NCBI RefSeq assembly: GCF_039812505.1
Contig: NZ_JBDIAQ010000023.1
Span: 1-33,586 of the forward strand
Reading direction: 5' to 3'
Length of the DNA stretch: 33,586 nt
Source of the DNA: Intrasporangium_A sp039812505
GTDB lineage: Bacteria > Actinomycetota > Actinomycetes > Actinomycetales > Dermatophilaceae
The notes under the pieces are model-generated. The model saw only the letters and a program-made list of their open reading frames with translations, had not been told where the DNA came from and did no database searches. Both the position numbers and the translations under genes were made by a program. Shown in pieces: positions 25,932 through 33,217 of the stretch (its first letter is position 1; each line of letters starts with the position of its first letter).

Positions 25932-26097
25932 GTGCGAGCTCGAGGTGCACGAGGACAGTGCGCTCCTCGTGCTGCTCGCCACCGCGCCCGACACCGAGTC
26001 CCTGGCCCGGGTGCAGGACGTGGTCGGCCGCCACCTGGTCGGGTTCGGCGCCCGCGACCAGCTCGTCGTCGAGTGGTCGCCGGGTCACGCGACATGA
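25777..26097 (+). CDS. DUF2218 domain-containing protein
   Basis: A 106-residue soluble protein of the DUF2218 family (VRPARYAKQLAAHLGRR near the N-terminus, GECELEVHEDSALLVLLA in the centre, VQDVVGRHLVGFGARDQLVVEW at the end). The GTG at 25777 follows a strong GAAGGAGA. It is the last gene of the siderophore operon. The family is of unknown function but is often found next to siderophore-interacting or iron-uptake genes, which fits a role in intracellular iron-siderophore handling (inference). Confidence 0.88.
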   Translation: MTSTPPTVHESRAEVATVRPARYAKQLAAHLGRRVPAVPTGTGHRLTIAGGECELEVHEDSALLVLLATAPDTESLARVQDVVGRHLVGFGARDQLVVEWSPGHAT

Positions 26098-26234
26098 GGC
26101 CTCGCGGCACGCCTGACGGTGGTTGACGGGGTGCTCGGGCCAGGGCCCCGTACGGGCGTTCTTGTGACCGGCGGTCGCCCCGGGCATGCTGGCCGGGGAC
26201 AGACCCTACGAGCCGACCCAAGAGGAGCACCCCG

Positions 26235-27446
26235 ATGAGCACACCGGCCACCACGACGCTGATGACGCCCTCCCCCGAGCTGGTCGAGCAGATGGTGGCG
26301 ATGCGGCACGACCTGCACCGCAACCCCGAGCTCGGTACCGAGCTGCCGCGCACCCAGGCGGCGGTCCTCGAACGGATCGGCGACCTGCCCGATCTCGAGG
26401 TCGTCGCGGGCACCCGGCAGTCCTCGGTCACCGCGGTCCTGCGCGGCGGCGGCCCGGTCTCGGGTCAGCGGCCGCTCGTCCTGCTCCGGGGGGACATGGA
26501 CGCCCTGCCGGTGACCGAGGACACCGGGCTGCCCTACTCGTCGCAGGTGCCGGGGCGGATGCACGCCTGTGGCCACGACGTGCACACCGCGGCGCTGTGG
26601 GGCGCTCTGGTGATGTTGAACGCGCACCGCGCCGAGCTGCTCTGCGACGTGGTGTTCATGTTCCAGCCCGCCGAGGAGGCCTCGGTCGGGGCCAGGTGGA
26701 TGATCGAGGACGGGGTCCTCGACGCGGCGGGCCGCCGGCCGGACGCGGCCTTCGGGCTGCACGTGTTCTCGGGGATGCTGCCGCACGGGCAGTTCGCCAC
26801 GCGGCCCGGTGTGTTCATGGCGGGGTGCGACGACATGCGCGCGGTGGTCACCGGGCAGGGCGGCCACGGGTCCTCGCCCCACCTGGCCCTGGACCCCGTG
26901 CCGGTGGCCTGCGAGATCACGCTCGCGCTGCAGACCCACGTCAACCGGCGCTACTCCGGGTTCGAGCCGATCGTGCTGACCGTCGGCCGGATCGCGGCCG
27001 GGACCGACTCGGCGATCATCCCCGCGACGGCCGAGATCGACCTGACGATCCGGACCTTCTCCGAGGCAGCCAAGGCCCGTGCCGTCGAGGAGGTCCCGCG
27101 GCTCATCGAGGGGATCGCGGCGGCGCACGGGCTCTCGGCCGAGGTCAGCTGCCCGCCCGACTACCCGGTCACCGTCAACGACCCGGCCGAGACGGCCTAC
27201 CTCGTCGAGACCATCACCGAGTGCTTGGGCGCGGACGCGGTCACCGAGCGGGACGAGCCGCTGGCCGGTTCGGAGGACTTCTCCTGGGTGCTGCGCGAGG
27301 TGCCCGGCGCCTTCGTCATGCTCGGTGCCGGGATCCCCGGCCATCCCGAGGAGACGAACCACTCGCCCCGCGCGACCTTCGACGACGCGATGCTGCCCCG
27401 GGCGGCGACGACGCTGGCCATGCTGGCCTGGCGGCGCGGCCGCTAG
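26235..27446 (+). CDS. M20 family metallo-amidohydrolase
   Basis: A 403-residue M20D-type amidohydrolase (IAA-amino-acid hydrolase, hippurate hydrolase, N-acyl-amino-acid deacylase group). Metal-binding residues are visible: MHACGHDVH (Cys112, His114), PAEE (Glu147/148), FGLHV (His175) and NHSPRATFDD near the end. The lid domain begins around GGHGSSPHLALDPV. AAGAGGAG lies at the right distance before the ATG at 26235. No signal peptide is present, so it is cytoplasmic. The substrate is an N-acylated amino acid or similar amide. It stands alone between the iron operon and a convergent transporter. Confidence 0.92.
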   Translation: MSTPATTTLMTPSPELVEQMVAMRHDLHRNPELGTELPRTQAAVLERIGDLPDLEVVAGTRQSSVTAVLRGGGPVSGQRPLVLLRGDMDALPVTEDTGLPYSSQVPGRMHACGHDVHTAALWGALVMLNAHRAELLCDVVFMFQPAEEASVGARWMIEDGVLDAAGRRPDAAFGLHVFSGMLPHGQFATRPGVFMAGCDDMRAVVTGQGGHGSSPHLALDPVPVACEITLALQTHVNRRYSGFEPIVLTVGRIAAGTDSAIIPATAEIDLTIRTFSEAAKARAVEEVPRLIEGIAAAHGLSAEVSCPPDYPVTVNDPAETAYLVETITECLGADAVTERDEPLAGSEDFSWVLREVPGAFVMLGAGIPGHPEETNHSPRATFDDAMLPRAATTLAMLAWRRGR

Positions 27447-27458
27447 GCCAGCCCGGGC

Positions 27459-28898
27459 TCAGCCGGCCGAGACGTCGACCGAGCGCTCCGGCCGGGCTCC
27501 GGCGGCTCGCCGGGCAGCCTCGGCGACAGCCAGCACGATCAGGTTGGCGACCAGCCCGAAGATGCCCACGCTGATCGCCCACGGCGCGGTGAGCCAGAAG
27601 GTGTAGAGGATCACGACCAGCAGCCCGGCCAGCAGCCCGGCGATCACGCTGCGACCGCTGACCTGCCCAGGCAGGAACAGCGCCAGCGCGATGGCCGGTG
27701 CGAGCTGGTCCAGCCCGCTGAAGGTGAGCAGCAGCAGGTTCGCCAGCAGGTTGGGCATCACCAGCGCCAGCACCAGCGCGAAGAAGGTCGCCACCACCAC
27801 GGTGGCCTGGGTGATCGTGAACTGCTGTCGCTCGGAGCTGGTGCGGAAGATGTTGCGGGACACCAGCGTCGACATGCCGATCAGCAGCGCCGCCGAGGGC
27901 ACCATCGCGGTCGCGATCCCGGCGACCGCGACCAGCCCCATGACCCACTCGGGGAACGCCTGGGCGGACAGGTGCAGCAGGGCCGCGTCGGGGTCGGTGT
28001 CGGCACCGAGGATGACGAAGGCGACGTAGCCGACGACCAGGGGCAGCACGATCATCGAGTTGTACAACGGCAGCCACAGGTAGTTGCGGCGCAGCACCGT
28101 CGAGCTGCGGGCCGACATGATCGGCGGCCAGGCGTGCGGCAGCGTCATGAACATCACCCCGACCATGCTGATCGCCATGTTGGAGATGAACCAGGGGATG
28201 CCGAACTCGCCCGTGCCCTGCACGTACAGCATCTCGGGCGCCTTCTCCTGCACCTCGTGGAAGACGTTGGTGAAGCCGCCGGTGAAGTGGATCGGCACCC
28301 CGATGCACACCACCATCAGCATGATGAGCATGAGCGCGTCCTTGAAGTACGCGGTCGTGGCGACGCCGCGCAGGCCGGACCAGAGCACGAACGCCACCAC
28401 GAGCACGAAGCCGACGATCATGCTCCAGGTCTGCGACGCGGCGCTGCCGGTCACCAGCTGCACGATCAGTCCCAGACCGGTGATCTGCAGCTGCAGGTAG
28501 GGCAGCAGGAACACCACGCCCGCGACGGCGGCCAAGGCGCCGAGGCTGCGGGAGCGGTAGCTGTCCTCGAGGAAGTCGGCCTGGGTCAGGTACCCACGCG
28601 CCCTGGCCCGGCGCCAGATCACCGGCGCGACGAAGTACAGCACGAGGTAGCCGAGCGGCACGTACGGCATCGAGTAGAAGACCCCGGCGCCGCCGGCGAC
28701 CACCAGCCCGGCGGTGCCGAGGAAGGTGAACGTCGTGAAGATCTCGCCGGCCTGCAGCAGCCAGGTGGTGGCGACGCCGAACGAGCGCCCACCGACCGTC
28801 CAGTCGGTGATGTCCGCGTTCGGGTGGCGCCGGCCCAGGAAGCCGAGGATCGCGATGAAGATCATGCCGGCCAGCACGACGGCCTCGAGCGTGGTCAT
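27459..28898 (-). CDS. Sodium:solute symporter (SSS family)
   Basis: A 479-residue transporter of the SSS family with about 13 membrane segments. The family core is visible in the N-terminal TDWTVGGRSFGVATTWLLQAGEIFTTFTFLG and in TLPHAWPPIMSARS. GIATAMVPSAALLIGMSTLVSRNIFR lies before the last segments. A C-terminal charged tail ends the protein. Substrates in the family include organic acids, pantothenate and proline; the closest subgroup cannot be fixed from the sequence alone. Its ATG overlaps the stop of the DUF3311 gene in ATGA, a typical pairing for this transporter subgroup. Confidence 0.9.
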   Translation of the reverse strand: MTTLEAVVLAGMIFIAILGFLGRRHPNADITDWTVGGRSFGVATTWLLQAGEIFTTFTFLGTAGLVVAGGAGVFYSMPYVPLGYLVLYFVAPVIWRRARARGYLTQADFLEDSYRSRSLGALAAVAGVVFLLPYLQLQITGLGLIVQLVTGSAASQTWSMIVGFVLVVAFVLWSGLRGVATTAYFKDALMLIMLMVVCIGVPIHFTGGFTNVFHEVQEKAPEMLYVQGTGEFGIPWFISNMAISMVGVMFMTLPHAWPPIMSARSSTVLRRNYLWLPLYNSMIVLPLVVGYVAFVILGADTDPDAALLHLSAQAFPEWVMGLVAVAGIATAMVPSAALLIGMSTLVSRNIFRTSSERQQFTITQATVVVATFFALVLALVMPNLLANLLLLTFSGLDQLAPAIALALFLPGQVSGRSVIAGLLAGLLVVILYTFWLTAPWAISVGIFGLVANLIVLAVAEAARRAAGARPERSVDVSAG

Positions 28899-29212
28899 GC
28901 GATCCCCTCCTCGCGCCGGTGCTGCTCCGCCTCGCGCCGTTCGCCCTCACGGGCGGCCTGCTCGTCGAGCCGGTCCTGCTCCTCGTCGTCGACCCGGGTG
29001 CGCTCGACGAACACCAGCACGAGGGTGACCAGCGCGCTGCCGGGGACGGTGGTCCACCAAAGGATCGTGGGCAGGCCGAGCCACAGGTGCGGGCCGTTGA
29101 GCGCCGGCAGCCACTGCAGGAGGTACGCACACACCATGGGGGTCGCCAGCGCCACCCCCCACAGGATCTTCATCCGGGCGGACGGCGCCTTGGCCAATGC
29201 AGGTCGTGACAT
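28895..29212 (-). CDS. DUF3311 domain small membrane protein
   Basis: A 105-residue protein with two membrane segments (ILWGVALATPMVCAYLLQWL and PTILWWTTVPGSALVTLVLVFV), followed by a highly charged C-terminal tail rich in Glu and Arg. It matches the DUF3311 family, which accompanies SSS symporters and is thought to be an accessory subunit. The ATG at 29212 has AAGGAAG upstream; a longer in-frame start at 29326 has none. It is the first gene of a two-gene operon. Confidence 0.85.
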   Translation of the reverse strand: MSRPALAKAPSARMKILWGVALATPMVCAYLLQWLPALNGPHLWLGLPTILWWTTVPGSALVTLVLVFVERTRVDDEEQDRLDEQAAREGERREAEQHRREEGIA

Positions 29213-29369
29213 CGGGCTTCCTTCCCGCCGGCCGAGCCGGCGTTTGGGCCAGAACAGGGCCGGCCGCCGAACCGGGCGCAGCCCCGTGCCATCCTCCACG
29301 CGGCGGTACGGTCCCGCAACAACCACGGTCTGCCCGGTATGTCGCCCGACCCGTCAGCCGGACGTGCGG

Positions 29370-29774
29370 TCAGGCCGGGGTGAGGGCGCGTCGCAGGGCC
29401 GGGGGGAGATCGGTCTTGGTCGCCGACCCCGAGCCGACCCAGACGTACGTGATCACGCAGGTGGCCGTGAGGACGGGGTCGTCACCGGCGCGCCAGATCT
29501 CGTGGCGCAACGTGAACGACGTGACGCCGACCCGCTCGGCCGAGACCCTGATCTCGGCGCGGTCGCGCGGCTGCAGGCTGGCAACCCAGTCGATCTCGGC
29601 ATGCCGGACCAGGGCGTTGCCGTGCTCCTGCGCCAGATGGTCGGGGCCGAACCCGGCGCGTTCGAGGAAGGCCCACTTCGCGTCCTCGCACCAGGTCAGG
29701 TAGTGCGAGTTGAACACCACCCCGGCCAGGTCGATCTCGGAGAACTTGACCGCGACGGGATAGCTGAACGACAT
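29370..29774 (-). CDS. Acyl-CoA thioesterase, hotdog fold (YbgC/4-hydroxybenzoyl-CoA type)
   Basis: A 134-residue hotdog-fold thioesterase. The N-terminal signature KFSEIDLAGVVFNSHYLTWCEDA contains the family Asp (about residue 15) and the tyrosine-containing helix. LVRHAEIDWVASLQPRD and VTATCVITYVWVG-like strands complete the single domain. It hydrolyses an acyl-CoA; chain type is unknown. The ATG at 29774 is preferred because AGGA lies about 8 bases upstream, while the in-frame ATG three codons earlier lacks a good site. It is transcribed alone. Confidence 0.88.
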   Translation of the reverse strand: MSFSYPVAVKFSEIDLAGVVFNSHYLTWCEDAKWAFLERAGFGPDHLAQEHGNALVRHAEIDWVASLQPRDRAEIRVSAERVGVTSFTLRHEIWRAGDDPVLTATCVITYVWVGSGSATKTDLPPALRRALTPA

Positions 29775-29783
29775 CGACCGCAT

Positions 29784-30144
29784 CCTGGATCTGCTCGGTA
29801 CCGGGGAAGGGTCCGGCCGCACGCCGGATGTGGGCGAGCCGGGCCCCCACCAACCTAGCGCCCGCGCGCCGATGCCCGCACGGCCCTCACGACGGGCGGC
29901 GGGCGCCATCCGCCCGGGATCACCTCCGGACGCGCGCTGAGTGTCGCGGACGACTGCAGTCCAGCTGCTCGGTCGGTCGGAGGCGTGTCCGTGGCGGTCG
30001 GGGCGCGTCCAGAGGTAGCCAGTCTCGTCCACCGCTGTGGAAGTCGACCTCCAGGCCCACGTCGATGAACTGCATGTCGGCGGTTACGGTGCTCACCTCC
30101 TGCGCTTCCGGGTCCTGACCCACCACGCCGGGAGGTAACCCACC
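29784..30144. other. Intergenic region without a supportable gene
   Basis: About 360 bases with no convincing coding frame. A leftward frame (29920-30174) contains MQFIDVGLEVDFHSGG after an AGGAGGTGAG stretch, but it matches nothing I know and has no normal start spacing. No tRNA or repeat was seen. Confidence 0.4.
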
Positions 30145-30165
30145 AGGAGCGGAGGCCCCGCTCCT
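30145..30165 (-). terminator. Terminator hairpin of the truncated methyltransferase
   Basis: AGGAGCGG (30145-30152) and CCGCTCCT (30158-30165) form a perfect 8-base GC-rich stem with a 5-base loop. It overlaps the TAG stop of the methyltransferase remnant on the minus strand. It marks this as a genuine gene end that kept its terminator. Confidence 0.55.
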
Positions 30166-30241
30166 ACATCGCATCAGGGCCTGTTGCCGTCAGCAGCGCG
30201 ACGCATTCGACGTGGTGCGTCATCGGGAACACACCGGCGAC
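30164..30241 (-). pseudogene. 3'-end remnant of a TrmA/RlmD-type RNA (uracil-5)-methyltransferase; candidate attachment site
   Basis: The last 25 codons before the TAG at 30164 read VFPMTHHVECVALL plus a short tail. This matches the C-terminal end of TrmA/RlmD-type SAM-dependent RNA methyltransferases (typically a phrase like DxFPxTxHVECVxxL). Upstream of about 30235 the frame loses all resemblance, and the roughly 400 other residues are absent. Retention of only the extreme 3' end plus the terminator is the usual scar left when an element integrates in the 3' end of a gene. The intact gene would then lie at the far end of the element, beyond the window. Simple deletion is the alternative. 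Confidence 0.6.
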
Positions 30242-30285
30242 CTTATGCGGGACTGCGGGTCTTTGCGCTCGGCTGCGATCGAGGG

Positions 30286-30322
30286 CGGAATCGGCCCCTG
30301 ACCTGCGCCGATGCCGATTCCG
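30286..30322. repeat. 10-base inverted repeat next to the presumed attachment site
   Basis: CGGAATCGGC (30286-30295) and GCCGATTCCG (30313-30322) are perfect inverted copies with a 17-base spacer. It could be a terminator or a protein-binding site near the island end. Confidence 0.5.
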
Positions 30323-30364
30323 TGCGCTGTTATTGGCGGCAGCCGATTGTGGGCTTTTGCGAAT

Positions 30365-30386
30365 CAAAGTGCGCCCAAAGTGCGCC
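30365..30386. repeat. Tandem duplication of an 11-mer
   Basis: CAAAGTGCGCC occurs twice head to tail (30365-30375, 30376-30386) in the non-coding stretch between the presumed attachment site and parD. Tandem short direct repeats near an element end can be recombinase arm-type sites; this is not shown here. Confidence 0.5.
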
Positions 30387-30515
30387 CAGGTGTCAGCAGT
30401 CGCGGTCGCTCGCAAACGAGCACACAATCGGGTCGTGAGGTCACTCCCCAGCGTAGGCCGAGCTGGTCGGCTGAGTGAACCGCGAGGTGCCCCTCCTCCG
30501 CAGCCCTTCGGCCGC

Positions 30516-30521
30516 TAGAAT
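30516..30521 (+). promoter_or_regulatory. -10 box TAGAAT of the parDE operon
   Basis: TAGAAT is one base from TATAAT and lies 25 bases before the parD ATG. AGGAGGTG (30528-30535) follows as ribosome binding site. No clear -35 is seen. Confidence 0.45.
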
Positions 30522-30540
30522 CGACACAGGAGGTGCCCCG

Positions 30541-30828
30541 ATGACCACGCAGAACGTCCCACTCAGCGACCACGGCCGAGAGTACGTCGCTGCTGTCGTC
30601 GAGAGTGGCGAGGCGAAGGACGCGGCCGAAGTCGTCGACTTCGCACTCCGGAAGATGGAAGCGGACCGGCGGGCACACGGCGCCAAGGTCGAGGCTTTCC
30701 GCGAGGCAGTTCAGACGGGGCTTGATGACCTAGACAACGGTCGGTTCACCGCAGTCGCGGTTGAGGACCTCCCCTCCTTCATCAACGGGCTGAGCCCACG
30801 TCTCTCCCAGAGCACGCCGGGGCAGTGA
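30541..30828 (+). CDS. parD: ParD-type antitoxin
   Basis: A 95-residue antitoxin of the ParD/CopG family. The N-terminal ribbon-helix-helix appears as NVPLSDHGREYVAAVVESGEAKDAAEVVDFALRKME. The C-terminal half (VEAFREAVQTGLDDLDNGRFTAVAVEDLPSFI) is the usual toxin-binding part with the DDLxxGR-like phrase. Such proteins bind the toxin and repress their own operon. A strong AGGAGGTG precedes the ATG at 30541. Its stop overlaps the toxin start in GTGA. It is the first gene to the right of the presumed island boundary. Confidence 0.85.
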   Translation: MTTQNVPLSDHGREYVAAVVESGEAKDAAEVVDFALRKMEADRRAHGAKVEAFREAVQTGLDDLDNGRFTAVAVEDLPSFINGLSPRLSQSTPGQ

Positions 30829-31187
30829 AGCTCGAGCCTCATATCTCGGGCTCGGCCCAGAACGACATCGCACACGTACTGGAGTGGTCCTTCGACAACT
30901 TCGGCGCCGCCGCCGAAGCCCGATACGCAGCGCTCATCGCCGCCGCGATCGCCCACGCCGCTCAGGACCCCAATGCCGTTGGATTCAAGAAGCGAACCGA
31001 GTTGCCCGGCGACGTCCTCAGCTGGCACCTCGCCCAGAGCGTCTTGCACAGTCCAGGCGGCCGGGTGCGTCAGCCAAGGCACCTCCTGATCTGTCGCTGG
31101 GTCGGCGATCAGCTCCAAGTCGCCTCGCCTCCTGCACGAAGTCCAGGACCCGCGCTGAACTTTGACCCAGCAACTGACTGGCAGTAA
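30825..31187 (+). CDS. parE: ParE-type toxin, C-terminus frameshifted
   Basis: A RelE/ParE-superfamily toxin of the gyrase-targeting type. The N-terminal part is typical (KLEPHISGSAQNDIAHVLEWS, GAAAEARYAALIAAAI, ELPGDVLSWHLAQS, GGRVRQPRHLLICRW). After GDQLQV the frame reads ASPPARSPGPALNF, unlike any ParE. The +1 frame instead reads PRLLHEVQDPR then TGA, which matches the conserved ParE ending (R-x-LH-x-x-x-D). Removing one base near 31122 would restore a normal toxin. The gene is therefore either mutated, probably to a weak or inactive toxin, or the assembly has an extra base. The GTG start is coupled to parD. Confidence 0.8.
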   Translation: MKLEPHISGSAQNDIAHVLEWSFDNFGAAAEARYAALIAAAIAHAAQDPNAVGFKKRTELPGDVLSWHLAQSVLHSPGGRVRQPRHLLICRWVGDQLQVASPPARSPGPALNFDPATDWQ

Positions 31188-31232
31188 CCGGCATCACCCC
31201 CTCGGTCGACGCAGCGTGTACACCTACCGTGC

Positions 31233-32290
31233 ATGCCACTCTCCATCCACTCCCCCGACGAGCTGATCGCGGTCATCCCGCACCTGCTCGGTTTCAAGCC
31301 CGAAGAGCCCATCGTCTTCATGCCGATGGGCTCCGACCTGCCGGTCGCCCGCGTCGACCTGCCGACCACTCCCCGTGACCGCGAGGTCGTGTGGCGCTCC
31401 ATCCTCGACGCCTACGGCCGCTACTCCCAGCCCGGCTCCAGCCTCACAGTCGTCTGCCTCACCTCGGACCGCGAACTGGCCACCGATGTCGGCCACGATT
31501 TCGCCGCCCGGTTCGAGTCCATCGGCATCGACACCCGCGTCATGCTGTGGGCCGACGAGACCCGCTGGGCCAACCTCGACACCGGCGACATGGGCCTCCA
31601 GACCGAAGCAGCCAGGGAACGGATCGCCGCGGCAACCGTCTTGACCGGCCGGCCCCAGCCGGCTGCGACTCGTGACTCACTCGCGGCCTCCCTGGTCGGC
31701 GACCGGGAGCCCGTCGCTCGTCTCCTGCCCGAGGCTCGCGATGCGGCACGCGAGAACATCGCGAAGCTGGAGGGACGCTGGGCGCTGAGCCGGATGCAGC
31801 GGTTCCACCGCGACGGCGTACGGCTCTCCGACGCTGACGCAGCTCGCCTACTCGTCGCTATTGAGTCCATCTCGACCCGGGACCGACTGTGGCTCGATAT
31901 GAACCAGGGCAACGCCCCCTCGCATGTCGCACTGTGGACGGACATGACCCAGCGTGCACCCGACGAAGTCCGAGCGGCTCCCGCCTCTCTGCTCGGCTTC
32001 GCGAGTTGGCTCAGCGGCCACGGCGCCCTGGCGTGGTGCGCGCGCTCGACCAGGTGGACAAGCCCTACGCCCTCGCCAACCTCGTCGCCGCTGCGGTGCA
32101 GACGGGCATGCACCCACGCGAGTGGGAGGCAGCGAGCCGTCCCACCGAGCGAGGCCTGGAGAACGTGGCCGATTTCATCGCCCATCGGGCTGCTGCCCAG
32201 GCCGGACCGGCTCAAGCCGCGCCGGGGCTCTCTGAGGAGGTCGGCATGGACATCACCTACCGCCCCGCCCACACCCAACGAGTCGGCCCG
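31233..32290 (+). pseudogene. DUF4192 domain protein, frameshifted
   Basis: The first 270 codons encode a DUF4192 protein (SIHSPDELIAVIPHLLGFKPEEPIVFMPM, RVDLPTTPRDREVVWRSIL, ending LLGFASWLSGHGALAWCA), an actinobacterial family of unknown function. At 32038-32045 a GCGCGCGC run shifts the frame. Family sequence continues two bases out of phase as ALDQVDKPYALANLVAAAVQTGMHPREWE. Removing one CG unit rejoins the parts exactly. After about 32290 no family likeness remains and no natural stop appears in that phase; the end given is approximate. Read without correction, the first frame runs to 33122 as antisense of the NERD gene. No ribosome binding site is visible before the ATG at 31233. Confidence 0.75.
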
Positions 32291-32380
32291 AACGATTGCT
32301 TGCATGGCTGTTGCGACGAAGCCCGACGATGCCGCCCGTCGGGGCCCGAATCGACTTCGCCCGGGCCGAACCCCTCGAAG

Positions 32381-33217
32381 TCACGCAGACTTGAAATGCG
32401 TCGCGAGTGCCTCGCGTACGGACTGCACCTCAATCGAGCCCTCTGCCTCGACCAGAAGCTTGGCGAGCCGCTTGGGCCAGAGTACCTGCACACCACGGGT
32501 TGCGAAGGCTCCACCGATCAGCGGCCAGTCGGCCTCAACAAAGCAGAGCGAGCCGATGACAGGAATGTCGCCGACAACCTCGCGCACCAGGTCGACTTGC
32601 TTGAGTACGCCGTCGACCAACTTGGTGCAGTCGCGCCGACCAACGAGCACCTTCTCGACCTTCGGCCGAAGGATGCCGCCTTCGATCTTCAGTTCGGGGC
32701 GACCCTTGTACCGCTTCGCGTCGATCACCCAGATGCCAGCATTCGTGACTGCGATGTGGTCGATGTTGGCCTTCGAGCCAGGGATGCGCCGGTCGTGCAA
32801 GATCGCGATGGACTCCGACGCCAGTGTGTCGAGGCGGGCACCCAGGCGCTCCTCGTCGATTGCACCGGTCGCCCACACCTTCGTGCTCCGCTTCTCGTCG
32901 GACAACGCAACGGCGATGCCGCCGAGCTTGCCCCACCGCTGGCGCAGCCGTTCCTCGTCCTTCGCCTTGCGGCGCTCGTACTCGCGGCGAGCCGAGGAGC
33001 CCGCGACGCCTGCTTCCTCGGCGGGGTCGACGGCGACGGGCTCAACAATCACGGCCGCATCGATGAGAGCGGCGTCGACCGGGCACTCGATGCATCGAAC
33101 AGTCTTGGTGGAACGCTTGTAGATCGCCTCCTCCTTCGCGGGGAGGCCAATGCCGCAAAGACGGCAAACCCCGGCGTAGCGGAGCTTCATCCGCTTGTCG
33201 TCGCTCGTTTCGGTCAC
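32381..33217 (-). CDS. Zinc-ribbon and NERD (nuclease-related) domain protein
   Basis: A 278-residue protein. The N-terminus has a four-cysteine zinc-ribbon-like module (Cys18/21 in CRLC, Cys42/45 in CIEC). A charged helical, possibly coiled-coil linker (ARREYERRKAKDEERLRQRW, about 76-95) follows. Residues about 120-235 are a NERD domain: GARLDTLASE, then GSKANIDHIAVTNAGIWVIDAKRYKGR. These give the PD-(D/E)xK-like set Asp153, Asp167, Lys169. It is probably a DNA- or RNA-binding nuclease-like protein; activity is not proven for the family. The GTG at 33217 overlaps the stop of the cyclase gene in GTGA, so the two are translated together. ATG 33190 is the alternative start. Confidence 0.85.
   Translation of the reverse strand: MTETSDDKRMKLRYAGVCRLCGIGLPAKEEAIYKRSTKTVRCIECPVDAALIDAAVIVEPVAVDPAEEAGVAGSSARREYERRKAKDEERLRQRWGKLGGIAVALSDEKRSTKVWATGAIDEERLGARLDTLASESIAILHDRRIPGSKANIDHIAVTNAGIWVIDAKRYKGRPELKIEGGILRPKVEKVLVGRRDCTKLVDGVLKQVDLVREVVGDIPVIGSLCFVEADWPLIGGAFATRGVQVLWPKRLAKLLVEAEGSIEVQSVREALATHFKSA

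Noticed and set aside
27450..27459. AGCCCGGGCT palindrome between the convergent amidohydrolase and symporter genes
   Set aside because: Short GC palindromes are frequent by chance here. There is no loop, so it is not a convincing terminator.
29920..30174. A leftward 84-codon frame with an AGGAGGTG stretch upstream
   Set aside because: The stretch does not sit at a normal distance from a start codon, the product matches nothing, and it overlaps the terminator and remnant of the methyltransferase.
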